In this document: positions 1 to 10,633 of the stretch, piece by piece
Numbering within the stretch: position 1 is the stretch's first letter
How the letters are laid out: each line of letters starts with the position of its first letter
Source of the DNA: Lepiota brunneoincarnata
Lineage: Eukaryota; Basidiomycota; Agaricomycetes; Agaricales; Agaricaceae
Direction of reading: 5' to 3'
DNA: 64,000 nucleotides
Assembly: GCA_023014365.1 (NCBI GenBank)
Contig: JAEBUN010000018.1
Span: 921,990-985,989, forward strand
Notes under the pieces: generated by a model
What the model was told of the DNA's origin: nothing
What the model saw: only the letters and a program-made list of their open reading frames with translations
Database searches by the model: none
Translations under genes and position numbers: made by a program

Positions 1-640
1 ATCTCAGGTTTTCAATAGGTTGAAAGGTCTGAATGACTCAGCGGCCAGTCAGACGGGCGAAGAAGACCGTTGGTATGTCGATTAGCGATGTCAGATCCAT
101 CACCGCTGGAGCAGATGCCCACGGGCACATATGCATGTTAGAGATTCGAGAAAGCATGGACAGAGAGGAACAGCCAGAGTGCCAGTTGGGCTGATGACGA
201 GGATGGGGTATACATATGTACACCACTGCTCCCTAGCCGTTCAGAAAGAATATGACACGATCAACGGACCGACCCACGACTGGCATCATGTTGACAAAGT
301 GGGAATAGATCCCTTGCTAATAATATGGCTTATCGGTGACCTTTGGCCGCGCATTTTGGGCGGGTGCTGATAAGTGCCGATGCTTGGGAAGCGGGAGGCC
401 TGATATTGGGAGCTGAGCCTGTGAACCTGTCATAGAATTGGCAGCCCATATGGAACGTTGGAGGGGGAGTGATCGAGGTCGGTAGTCCAATCACGAATCA
501 TCATTTCCGAGATTGTCAAGGCACGAAAGCTGCCTGGTACAGGGAGAACCAAGGAGACAAGTTTCCGGTAAATATGGTCCAAGGAAAGTGTGATACTCGC
601 GCCCTATTCACGAAAACCGGCTTTATAACACTCCGTGCAT
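1..640 (-). repeat. Diverged copy of a repeated gene-remnant segment
   Basis: Bases 1-130 match 20660-20785, and about 165-510 match 23270-23640, at roughly 75-80% identity by eye. The shared DNA is continuous here but split by about 2.5 kb in the other copy. The minus strand has short open stretches but none I can assign to a family. Position next to F-box/LRR-like fragments in both copies suggests a dispersed, decayed host gene family. The segment is cut by the window start, so its left limit is unknown. Confidence 0.5.
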
Positions 641-1689
641 CAATGGAACGACCGTGGGGTGCCTCAGCCATATCATGGAACCTGCCACGATGCCACTCAC
701 TCGTGATGTTTGGCATGAAGTGCTTGAGTATTTTCGGTACGAGTTCATAAACGATTTGAAAGATGGATATGGGGGGCGGGGACGGACATTCTCAGCATAG
801 CGCTCCTTTCCCATCATTGACGTGCATCGCACTGGACATACTTCGAATGGGGATGACACTGTTAGAGCCTGTGGTACAGGTTACCAATTCCCCTGATCTT
901 CTCCGGAAAATACATACCTTGAGGCGGTTGGAATTGGTGATGACTGGGGTGTGGAGCGACATTTGGTGAGTTCTCCACCTTGTCTTGGTGTTATCCATAC
1001 TTAATCGTGACCATCTGCGGGAGCTGCAAAAACCGATTGAAGGCTTGACAGTACACTCTCATGCACAAGAATATCTGGCTCGGGTACAAGTTTTCTGCAT
1101 CAATGCCCAAACATTCCAAGCGGAAACGCATCTACTATAGCTTATTCTTGCAAGGTGTTTCGGCTGTAACAGATTTCTCCTTCCTAATCTGCGGACGCTC
1201 AAACTAAACTTGATGGTGGAGTATATCCCTTTGCATCTGGCCGTTGATCTAATCCCAATGGGCCAATCCTCTCCCTCCAATAACAACCCTCTCGATATCC
1301 CGCGGCTGGCGCAATGCTGGTGAAAGCCCGTTACCGTAGTGCATGCTCACAAGAAAGAATGATCTCAAGACTCACAAGTTCACGTCGAAATGAGTGATTC
1401 CCGTTGTCTTGTTCGTAAGAGGAAAGGGATATATGTATCGATACAAGAAGGTAATACGAATGATGGTAGAAGGAAAAGAGAGAGAGATTAGATTACGCAA
1501 GCATTCGACCATCTATATCTCTGGCATTGTTAGTACACGTGATGTAAGTACCATACTTACAGCTGGTGTATATGTTACTCGAACTGCTTAAGTGCCATGG
1601 GTGTTGGTTGAAGAGGATCCACCAGATATCCTCACCCCATGTCCCTCAACGACTTAAGGTATTTGTCATCTAAACCATAGGAGTGATCA
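641..1689. other. No supportable gene
   Basis: Only short overlapping open frames on both strands, with no codon signature, splice pattern or recognisable motif. It lies between two pieces of the decayed F-box/LRR-like segment and may be unrecognisable remains of it. Confidence 0.4.
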
Positions 1690-2060
1690 CGCACAGTGGG
1701 AGAGCTTGGTTCCCCATTCTCAGATCCTGAAGCAGCTTCCTCTCTGACTAGCAGTCAGATTTATCTCGGAATGGAGCATCCCCAGTCCATGACTCCACTC
1801 TGGAAATACTCGATCTCACAGGAGAGCTGACGACTTGGATAACTTCCTATCAAATCCACTTACATCGTCCTCTCTCCAGTTTTCATTGCAGAGGAATGAC
1901 CAAGCCTTATTCTCGTATCAATTGGATGGTGGTTTAAACACTCATCGGCATTCCATTTAAGTGTGAAGGCTTGAAGGGCAAACCAATGAGTTGACCAGAC
2001 TTGGAGCACCAAGCATTTTTTAGTAACCCTCCAGGATAACAGAGGAGAAATCAAGCCCAT
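1690..2060. pseudogene. Decayed F-box/LRR-like protein gene, two pieces in opposite orientation
   Basis: The plus strand at 1700-1890 aligns with the reverse complement of 23770-24005, where the coding version reads as a leucine-rich stretch (key words PSLTSLRIDLEF and DELGNFLSNQLTSPSLQSF). Here it has stops and frame changes. At 1890-2060 the minus strand carries a second piece (LQAFTLKWNADECLN), matching 24290-24385 (LQAFTLKWSDDESLN). Leu-rich segments of this kind are typical of the large F-box/LRR families of Agaricomycetes, which select substrates for SCF ubiquitin ligases. That assignment is inference from style, because no F-box itself is visible. The two pieces point opposite ways here but the same way in the other copy, so this locus is rearranged. 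Confidence 0.45.
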
Positions 2061-2457
2061 CATTGCACTCAGGAGGAAGAGTAGGCTTTCTCTATTTACA
2101 AACATATGAAGCTGCAAATGGAATGGGAGGTTGTCAAAATGGCAATGCTCTGGCGCTCTGAGATCTTTGATCCAAAATTGGTTCCAGGTTCATCAAGGTT
2201 CATTCCAGGTTCACCACAGTATGAGAGGTGGCAAGTGGTGGCCACTACATGAGTAGCCACTCGTCCACCTTCATCCCCTGATTGACAGCTGATCGTATGT
2301 TCCCATTTTGGTCTTTTCTAGATCCGAGAGAACTTACATTCTCTCACAGATGATGATCATGCGGTACCTATGCATCCTTCAAGTACACTGCAACATTGCA
2401 GTATGCCATTCCCAACAATCTGCACCCCCTTCTGTTGCACATTGGCAAAAAAGTGGG
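2061..2457. other. No supportable gene
   Basis: AT-moderate DNA with a short local direct repeat around 2175-2215 (ccaggttcat type). No open frame or motif could be assigned. Confidence 0.4.
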
Positions 2458-2769
2458 TCATGGTGCAGGCAAGTCTGTTGAGACAACAGCCAGTTCTCCA
2501 TATTCTTTGAGAAACAGGATAAAGACTTGCTCTTTATTTACACCCAGGTCACCACACCCCCCAAATCTATCATTGTAACAATTGTAAATGACCTGTCCTA
2601 TGCCCAGATGACGAAGTACAGCAGTGCACATGATGCAGGGTTCAGTTGTGAAATAGAGAATGGTGGTGGAGGAGAGAGCATAGGGTGTTATTTTTGGAGT
2701 GAGGGTCTTGTCGGCAATGATAGCATTGATAGCTTCCAGCTCTGCATGTTGTGTTACCTGTGGAACCAT
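2458..2769 (-). pseudogene. TAD2: Fragment of tRNA-specific adenosine deaminase subunit (Tad2/ADAT2-like)
   Basis: The frame holds the two hallmarks of the cytidine/deoxycytidylate deaminase fold. HAELEAI supplies the zinc-binding His and catalytic Glu, and TEPCIMCTAVLRHLGI supplies the PCxxC zinc ligands. It continues into NDRFGGCGDLGVN, the wording typical of eukaryotic Tad2, which with Tad3 makes the A34-to-I34 deaminase of tRNA anticodons. A plausible intron acceptor (ttccacag) precedes VTQHAELEAI. The N-terminal strand-helix and the usual C-terminal helix cannot be found next to it, and the last 25 residues do not look like Tad2, so I read this as one or two exons of a truncated copy inside a repeat-rich region. 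The functional gene is probably elsewhere. Confidence 0.7.
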
Positions 2770-3045
2770 GGGAATGCATTTTATACATCAGCAGGGCATC
2801 TGGCGAGGCATGAGCCAGATGCTGAATCTTGCACAAGGATGGACACATACAGTGCTTCTTGATCTTTTACCATCACCACTGGCCATGGGAGGGGGTGAAG
2901 TTGGGTGAAAGGTATGGTCACTCATTTATCACACTGGGTGGAATACCCACTCTGACACCTGGAGAATGGGGTGGAGCTCCTCTGAGATCTGGACAGTTAT
3001 GAGATACACCCATTAGCAAGTTGGCCAGTACACCAACTATTCAGG
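2770..3045. other. No supportable gene
   Basis: Could contain an upstream exon of the Tad2-like fragment: a GTATGT donor at about 2850 on the minus strand would pair with the acceptor before HAELEAI. The flanking frames do not match Tad2 convincingly. Confidence 0.3.
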
Positions 3046-3821
3046 TATAAAACGAGTTCTTTGTTAGCAACAAAAATGACTGATAAATAGTCAGACCAAT
3101 GAAACAGTCTAGGGGCTTAGGTCCATGTAAAAAGGAGAGCGTGATGAATAAAAGAATGTGTGTGTAATTAGATGGTCAAGAGTATATGTAGAGAGTTTTG
3201 AGAGTAACAAACAAAGGAGGAAGGGGGGAAAAAACTAGACTAGCCAGGTGCTCAAGCAACCAGATTTATACTACAAATCCGAGATAATTAGCTACCTGAA
3301 GTGGGACAAGTTGTGAGGGAGGTGAATAGTATCTATGGCAACAAAGAGAGGAAACTATGCTAAGGAGGGGAGGGCATTGTGCCACTGGAAGCGACAATGG
3401 CTTGGAATCAAGTTGCATTGGGATCTGATGAGACAATGGTGATGTTAGGGGAAGGTAAGAGCGCTGAAACCAAGTTGATATTTGGGTGGCAAATACAATT
3501 GACACCCACACTACTTATATACATAGTGGTCTGCGCACAGACTGGGTAGCCAAACACTATGTAGCTACTAGAATATAACATATGCAAACAATACACAAAC
3601 AATGTCAGTTGTATGCGGATCAGACTTGGGGATGGGGGTAGCCGAAGGTTGAGGCCCCAGGCTTAGGCATTGGGCATTGGCTAGAGAGGCCAAGCCCAGA
3701 CACCCAACCACAGACCCCTAGACATACCTTGCATAAGGGGGTGCACAAGGTGCTCATCCCCTTACAGGTGAGGAGGAAGTGTGCAACAAGCTGTGTGCAT
3801 AGGTGTGTTTCCTCCCTCACA
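3046..3821 (-). mobile_element. 447-bp LTR (3' LTR of decayed Gypsy), split by a solo LTR
   Basis: Excluding the inserted 3443-3766 and one TSD copy, the sequence is 447 bp and matches 16693-17139, also 447 bp, almost base for base. Ends are TATAAAAC... (TGTAAAAC... in the other copy) and ...CCTCCCTCACA, a TG...CA-type LTR. On the minus strand it follows the decayed integrase at 3838-4480, so here it is the 3' LTR. The other copy sits upstream of a gag of the same clade, as a 5' LTR would. Confidence 0.75.
3443..3766 (-). mobile_element. 324-bp solo LTR with 5-bp TSD GGTGA
   Basis: Starts TGTTAGGGGA and ends TCCCCTTACA (imperfect terminal inverted repeat, TG...CA). It is flanked by GGTGA at 3438-3442 and 3767-3771. 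The paralogous LTR at 16693-17139 has the uninterrupted empty site with a single GGTGA at 17085-17089. A second, inverted, truncated copy of the same LTR lies at 38501-38742. No internal region was seen, so this is a solo LTR left by LTR-LTR recombination. Strand is assigned from the other copy and is arbitrary. Confidence 0.85.
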
Positions 3822-3837
3822 TCCGAGGGGTACTTGA

Positions 3838-4480
3838 ATATTGACTTCCTAGTCAATCAGATGTCAGAGTGGCAGAAGCAGGTCACTGGTTGGCTTGGTA
3901 TCATAGGTGTTCTCGTCGAGCTCCTGCAGGGACATGTTGGTGATCTTGGTGAGTGGGATGGCTCAGATGTCACGTGGGTGGTAAGGAACAAGCTGAAATG
4001 CAGCAAACCAGAGCTTGGAGATTGCTCTATCGAGCTCAGCAAGAATGTAGCTACCTCCTTTTGTACGTTGTAGGACTACCATAGGGCCAAAGTAATGGGG
4101 CTGTGTCTTGTTGCCAAGGGTGCCATCAAGTCATGAATTTTGGACCAGTATGAGGGTGCCAGGATCAAAGTTGAAGTCCTTGATAGTGTTGGCAAACCTC
4201 TCATGAAACTGTCAAATAGAGTTGTAGCGTGCCTTGATGACCAAATCCTTTACATGCTTGAGGTCTTGGGGATGCTTTTGGAGCTGGATAGCCCTATAGG
4301 TGATGAGGTCAGCAGTGGGGATGGGTTTGGTGAGAACAGGAGCAAGATGGGTGGCTTCTGCAGGGTTGAAAGGTAGGAGGGGTTCAAGTCTGTGAGCTAT
4401 ATAGTAAGGGGAGTAGCCTGTGGAGTTCTGGATAGAAATGCATTCAGCCCAAAATATGGAAGGGGCAACGGAGTGTTGAG
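3838..4480 (-). pseudogene. Decayed Ty3/Gypsy integrase C-terminal region
   Basis: Translating the minus strand gives an integrase tail of the same clade as the pol at 55483-56163. Shared words include [43 protein letters not shown] and FAAFQLVPYHPRDI. These correspond to the end of the integrase core and the GPY/F-like DNA-binding region, which directs integration of the element's cDNA. At least three in-frame TGA codons interrupt it, at places where a CGA arginine codon is likely. It ends against the LTR at 3046-3821 and is cut at about 4480 by the Copia element, so the catalytic core is missing here. Confidence 0.8.
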
Positions 4481-4743
4481 CTAAGCAAGCTCATGTCAAG
4501 CCAGAAAGCTCATGTCGAGCTTTCCGCAACATATCCTGTTTAGGGATTCTTTTGTTTGTACATTGTTTGTCAACACTGGGCATGTTTCTGCCCATTTATG
4601 GATATCTGTTGGTAGTGTATATACCTACCAGCCTGCTGTTAGACACCTCAGTACTCACATTATGAGCTACTGAGGTGAGTAGAGTCTTCTCATGTTTTTC
4701 CCACTATGATACTTATGCCTATGTTAGACTTAGTTATTCTACA
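4480..4743 (+). mobile_element. 5' LTR of Copia element (left limit approximate)
   Basis: The right end is fixed by ...TTATTCTACA followed directly by the primer-binding site. The left end is uncertain. A TG at about 4473 or 4604 could be the start, and without a second LTR copy in the window this cannot be settled. It interrupts the integrase remnant to the left. Confidence 0.55.
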
Positions 4744-4757
4744 GGTTATGGGCCCCA
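4744..4757 (+). promoter_or_regulatory. Copia primer-binding site, half-tRNA type
   Basis: GGTTATGGGCCCC follows the LTR directly. It is complementary to the anticodon stem-loop of initiator tRNA-Met, the internal site used by copia-type elements primed with a 5' half-tRNA, rather than to a tRNA 3' CCA end. Confidence 0.75.
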
Positions 4758-4803
4758 ACCCAAAAAATTTTTCTAACACTCATTACAACGTGTCATACAC
4801 AAC

Positions 4804-7616
4804 ATGAACACCATAAACGACAACCTCTCCACCTCTGTACCACCCCTTGACCTCCAAGGCACAAACTGGCTAATATTCTCTGTGCGTTTCCATACTGTCA
4901 TACATGGAAAAGGACTATGGGGTCACTTTGATGGAAGCAAGCTACGTCCCACCCTTACCACTTCATCCACCACCCCTTCTGGTACCCCATCCATTGACAA
5001 AGGCAAAGCAAAGAGCACTACCCCCACAGTCCCTGTAGGAACGGATGCAGACATCCAAGAATGGGACAGAAATGAGGACATAGTGTGTTCCCTGCTGTCG
5101 CAACATTTACCAGACTCTATCCTGATAATGACAGAGAGTTTTGACTATGTCAAGGAAGTCTGGGATGCTGTAGTACAAGAATTCACATACTGAGGGGCTT
5201 TCAACCAAATGGAGATGCGGGCCAAGTTTTTGGAGTCCAGATATCCCAAGGATGGTGACATTAGGATGTTCCTAAATGACCTGAGGACCAGGAGAGCAGA
5301 GCTGTATGTGATGGGAATAACAATCAATGATGATGACTACTGAAGCACAATACTTCAATCACTTCCTTTCCAACTTGCAAACTTTGCATCATCACAGCTA
5401 TCTGCAGCGAAGATCATAGGAGGCACAGTACACCCTGATATGTTAGTCACCATGTTGCGTGATGAATGGGATTGCCTATACTCATGGAAGTCACATGGGT
5501 CAAGTTCCAGCTCCAAGGCTAAACCGAAGAATTCAGAGGGGGATGACACTATGGCAGTAGAACATGGTCCCAAGAAGCCTAGATGGGAGACAAAAAAACC
5601 ACCTGGAAAATGCTTTAACTGCAATGAGAAAGGCCACTGGAGATTGGACTGTCCAAAACCACCAAAGAAAAAGAAACAACCAGCTAGTGCCCCAAAGGGG
5701 CAGGAGGCCAATGCAGTTGCAACAGATGATGAAGCCTTTTTCATAGAAACAGAGACCCTGGGTGATGAGGACAACCTTACCTCACCAGACATATTCCCAA
5801 CCTGTGGGGAACAAAACGATGAATGCGCCCTCACAGACAAAAGTGATGAGATGCCAATTGCAGCTCAGTCAGAGGAACACCCACCCCATATCATAATCAT
5901 CGACTCTGGTGCCGCAAGGCACATATCCCCATACCATGAAGCCTTCCATGATTTCAAAACAATTGAATCGAAGCCACTACAAGCTGCAAACAAGCAGCAA
6001 TTCAGTGCTACAGGCAAGGGGAGCATGATAGTGGACCTACCGAATGGTGCTGAAATGACAAGCATATGTCTATCGGATGTCCTATATGCACCCGAAGTAG
6101 GATATACTCTCATATCAGTGGGGAAGCTAGATGAACAAGGCATAACCACAAAATTTGCCAAGGGATGATGCACTATCCACAATGCAAAAGGGAAGAAGAT
6201 TGCTGAGGTACCATGTTCTGAGAGAGGGCTGTACAGATTTGAGACAGCAGAAGGATGTGTAGAAGCAAATACCATCGATGAACCAATGTCCCTAGACCAG
6301 CTACACCACCACCTTGGACATATCTCACCCCAGATTGCCTGAAAACTTGTTGAGGAACAAATGATAACTGGTGTAAACCTTGAAAGACTATCAGCAAATA
6401 CTCCCATCAAGTGCGAGTCATGCACTTATGCAAAACTCACCAGGAAGCCCATCTCAAAAGAGCAAACAGATGATTGAGCAACAGAATTTGGCCAAGAGAT
6501 CCACAGCAATGTGTGGGGGCCAGCACCAGTACAGACGCAAAGGGGGAAGAGCTACTATGTCACCTTCACCAATGATTGGTCATGATATACCCATCTTGAG
6601 CTGCTAGCAAACAAATCTGATGTGTTTGCAACCTACCAAGCATTTGATGTCTGGTGCAAAGTTCAATATGAAGCTCAGATCAAATGCCTTCATTTGGATC
6701 ATGGTGGCAAGTACACTAGTAAGGATTTCAAAGAGTATTTGAAATCGCAAGGGACTAAGCAAAAGCTCACTGTCCATGACACTCCACAACACAATGGTGT
6801 AGCAGAACGGCAAAATTGGACCATCCTCGAGTGTGTCCGAGCACTCCTCCATGCAAACAAGCTTCCCCAGTATCTATGGGGCAAGGCAGCCAAACACGTG
6901 ATCTGGCTCATGAATCGAACCAGTACAAGGGCCCTCGATGGAAAGACACCATATGAAATGGTTCACGGTCGTAAACCTGACATGTCAGAGGTCCACAAGT
7001 TTGGAGAGAAGGTGTGGGTGCAAGTAGAGAATCGTAACAAGCTGTCAGCAAGGGCAAAGGAGGGACGATGGCTGGGTTTTGACAAGACCAGCAATGGTGT
7101 ACGAATTTGGTGGCCTGACACATGAAAAGTGTCCGTTGAGCAAAATATTTGATATATAAAGGGCCATGTCACCACTGCTAGTCTTGAGGGGGAGAGAGTG
7201 ACATCACCACCAGCAAATGAGACTGCAGAGGCAAACATACCTGCTGCAACAACAAATGTGACAGCAACACCCCAAGCCCCAGCCCCAGAGAACTCCTCAA
7301 CAAAACAGATAGAGCAACCAGACACTGCCAAAAATGCCTACCATACACCCCATCCCCAATGTACTCAAATGCCAAGCCAGAAAGCTCAAGACCTTCAAGA
7401 AGGTTGTGCAGTCATAGCTGTAGAGGCAAACGAGTGGGAGGAAGTCCACATTTTCACTGCAGAGATGGCAGAAGCTGAGGCACTAGAGCCTCAAAACCTG
7501 AAAGAAGCTTGAAAACAAGCAGACTGGCACCTATGGGAGCAAGCAATTTGCGAGGAGCTCAACACACTCCAGAAAGCAGGAACCTGGGAGCTAGTGGATG
7601 CCCCAGAGGGCATAAA
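4804..7616 (+). pseudogene. Ty1/Copia gag-pol, one frame with nine in-frame TGA, truncated before RT
   Basis: One reading frame runs from ATG 4804 to 7616 with no frameshift. It encodes a UBN2-type Gag, a CCHC zinc knuckle (CFNCNEKGHWRLDC, near 5615), an aspartic protease (IIIDSGAARHI, near 5895), the GAG-pre-integrase segment (LDQLHHHLGHIS), the integrase core with CESC zinc ligands, DHGGKY and HNGVAERQN, and a linker into the start of RT (WELVDAPEGINV). All stops are TGA: 5191, 5341, 6166, 6340, 6475, 6583, 7123, 7150 and 7510. They sit where the family normally has Arg, as expected from CGA to TGA. The RT and RNase H are absent, because the frame is cut at 7616 by a solo LTR of element A and the sequence beyond is unrelated. 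The element is dead. Confidence 0.9.
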
Positions 7617-8314
7617 TGTTATGATCCGTGCTCCTTCTGTATCCGAGGATAACTGGAGACGGCCTTCAATCACTCTACAAGGTGTCCGAAACGGTTGGCC
7701 TTATAGAGCTTAGTGGATCGCGCTCAATGAGATAACGAGGGAAGACGCCAAGTTAAGGCAGAGAGGTAAACGACCGCTGTTAACAAGATTAAAGCTTGAG
7801 GCTTTAATCTCTACTTGTACAGACCTTATATACCTATGAGGTGCTATATACTCGTTATAGGTTACTTGGCTGTTCTACTGGTCGTGCGCAGTCCTGACCA
7901 TGATGCACATCCTGGCTGATGGCATCCTAGTGCTATTTATATTACAATGAGTCAGTACTCTCGCTACTGCTGTGCGATGTTCCATCGCTTTCCTCTGACT
8001 CATAATCTTCTTCTCCCGATTGTATCTCCATGGAGTCCTCTCCGTTCTCGCTCTCCATTCTCTCAGTGCTTCCATCCGTATCGGAGGTTGGGTCGGTTGA
8101 TCCATGGTTATCTTCTTCGTCCTCGGGGTATTCCAATATATCCTCCAAGGTTATCTCCATTCCTGCTTCTCTCGCCAGGTCCTGCATGGCGGTGTAATAT
8201 TCCCCTTCCTCATCTTCGTATTCTTGCGCCCGTAATTGGTCTGTAGTCTCCTGTACCCATCTTGTAAAGTCGAACAATAGTTCTTGTTCCTCCCGGTCTG
8301 GACTGTTCATAACA
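7617..8314 (-). mobile_element. Solo LTR of element A (698 bp)
   Basis: TGTTATGA...TCATAACA with perfect 8-bp inverted ends, nearly identical to the LTRs at 42150-42847 and 49694-50389. Unlike the copy at 17807-18504 it lacks a matching duplication (ATAAA before, ATGTC after). The Copia pol does not resume on the right, so a deletion or ectopic LTR recombination probably removed the flank. Like the other copies it contains a minus-strand acidic open frame (8310-7942), the LTR-borne end of element A's third ORF. Confidence 0.9.
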
Positions 8315-9258
8315 ATGTCTGCCTATCATACACAAGGATGTGGCTTCAGACCTATAGTATAATCTGGGAGAGATCGAGAGAATGCTGAGTGGAGATGACC
8401 ACAGGCACCTTGTACCCCTGATGTCTTAAGTTGCCTTGACCAGGAGGATTAAGTGTAGCAAGAAGGAACGCTGGAGGAAGATGGAAACTACATGGCAACA
8501 TAACTCTCTTGTAAGCCAGATCTGCAGGCTTACATAAACACACCTTGACATACTTGGACTGGTACCGTGATGCCTGCACCACTACACTAGCCTGGCTCGA
8601 TTCACGCTCAACATGACTTACACGTATGCAGCTGAACTATACGAGTACCAAGGCATGCATCCAACACAAATTTCTTCATTTTTACCATCTCTTTTTGTCT
8701 TCCCCCCTCCTTGTAGTTTATTCTGCGCCCTTCCAGTTCCAGTCTAATTGTGGTTGATAAAAACCTTCTCTGTGCCTCATTTTCTTCTGCCCCACATCTC
8801 CGAACATACCTTGGACCAGTAGAATAAAAGTAGGACAGATCATGTCATGCGAATACTCAGTGAATTATTTACTCCACCTTTTCTCGCCCCTCTTCTCCCT
8901 CTATCTCACCTTGAGGATTAAAGCCCAGCAATTGATGGACACGGTCGCGCTCGCATCCCAACCACCTTCCCCTCTCCTCAAGGGGATGAAATGCTTACGT
9001 AGTGGATATGTGATGACTAGCGAAGCAGACATTGCTGATTGATCGAGACCTTATCTGAAAGTGCCAACTCTCGTTGCGGACTACTGGGCACAATTGGACA
9101 CATCTGTAACTACATATGCATATCCCTCCCGCTTCTACTGGTCATGATCTTTCCTGCTCAACTTCTTGGAGACCTTTGTGGGCGACTGTGTTGCCTCATG
9201 AATCTTGATGCAGATGGTTATTTTAATCTTTCCGAAGGTTAGCTCCCACAAAACCCTG
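8315..9258. other. No supportable gene
   Basis: Several short frames on both strands (for example 8352-8582 minus, with GQGNLRHQGYKVPVV) but no family I can name. Pyrimidine-rich tracts occur at 8670-8720 and 8870-8900. Confidence 0.35.
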
Positions 9259-9967
9259 CTATGACAATCTACTCACTTTTCTTTTCTTGCAAGATTTCCT
9301 TCCACCACTTTCCCCCAACCCACGCTTACAACCATTTGTGGATGCTACGCTACCAGCAATGGTACTATTGCTTCTGTCTGTAGCTGCTGCAGTCTTGGTC
9401 ATATCAGCACCTCTTGATTCAGTGATGACTGCATTCCTGTGTGTGCTGATACCAGCGTGCCCCCCATTCACGCTTGTGACAGAATGGTCTGGCACCTGCC
9501 TGATAACTATGGAGCTTCTCAGCAAAGTGGGGCATTGTAGGTCAAGCTGTCTCACCTTCCACCTTGGCTGACGCATTTTCAGAGCAGTTGTCTTCTTTCC
9601 TTGCGAGCATGGAAACTTGTCCTGATTGTCAGCTATTGCCATAGTAAGTACATTTGGTACTCCTACCATTTCCACTGGCCTGGGCGATAGCATTGACATA
9701 ATTCTTCACAGCCTGCTGGCATAGCTCCGGTATGTTGGGATGCAGAACTCCCACCATGTCCCAATGCACAAGTTGGTTAGAGCAGTCGCATACCCCAGGC
9801 ATCCGCTCATGCAATTCAGTCAATGGTTGAGTCTCAATTGAAGGCCCAGGCGATGGTCCACGCGATTCGGTTGATGATTCAGTTTCGGTTGTCGACCCAG
9901 GTGACAATATTGAAGCTCCTTGACAAGGACTAGCTCCATGGCTATGTGTGTTGGGTGAAAGGACCAT
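9259..9967 (-). CDS. Hypothetical protein, possibly spliced, low support
   Basis: Two adjacent minus-strand frames (9967-9629 and 9699-9259) have coherent composition: a Ser/Thr/Pro-rich start, then PELCQQAVKNYVNAIAQASGNG, then a basic end rich in Lys/Arg. Joining them needs a very short intron (about 34 nt beginning gtaggagt) or a frame change near 9665. I do not recognise the family. It lies upstream of, and divergent from, the gene at 10634. Both could belong to one unidentified transposon between the solo LTR and 12.27 kb. Random open frames cannot be excluded. Confidence 0.3.
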
Positions 9968-10633
9968 TGTCAGTGATAACTGGATTCACTGACACATCAT
10001 ACTGCTCATTTATATATGCACAAAGGCTCGACAAAGGGCTACCCAGCTTGCCAACTTGTGAGACCGGTGGTACCTATAGCCGGATACACCCCAAGCGACA
10101 AACATTGGTGGTAGCAGGATCCAGCACTGCAGTCAAGCTAATGGATTCAATATTGGTGAGTTATTGCCTCCTAATTCCTTACGTCCTTATTTTATATTAG
10201 CCAAAACACATGCTCTTGTTCACCTCGGATTCTCTCCCACCCTGCTATCCCTTAGGACTTTGATCCACCAACGATTCATTGCATCAGGGCACTACAAATG
10301 GGAGTACAATGTGTGGCCTGTAGGCATTGGTTATCCATGGATGTTGTCACTGATGCACTGCACCAGGGCACCATGCACGTGAATTAGACGTAATAGATAA
10401 TAGACTCATTCCGGTACGTCTGACCCATTTTTACCAAGCACGGCTCATGTTCCTGCCTGGTTCCAATGCTCCCCAGCTCACTGCCGGACAATGACAAGTT
10501 CCTTCACCCGAGTGCCCCCTCCACGTACACTGCCAACGTACCTTCAAGAGGTATTCAATTACAAGTTCAGATAGGTATTTAAGGATTTCGTGGTCAAACA
10601 CTGCTTCCTGCAGTCGCTCACACTTTATTCATA
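9968..10633. other. Intergenic, likely promoter of the 10634 gene
   Basis: Contains TATTTAAGG at about 10576, 58 bp before the ATG at 10634, a reasonable TATA-like element. Nothing else could be assigned. Confidence 0.35.

Noticed and set aside
4804..7616. TGA as a recoded sense codon in the Copia element
   Set aside because: Host-type genes and young elements here end with ordinary stops including TGA (for example 20417, 20248), and CGA to TGA deamination explains the pattern.
7942..8310. Acidic 122-aa ORF as a host gene (also at 18132, 42475, 50020)
   Set aside because: It lies wholly inside element A LTRs and is the end of the element's third ORF.
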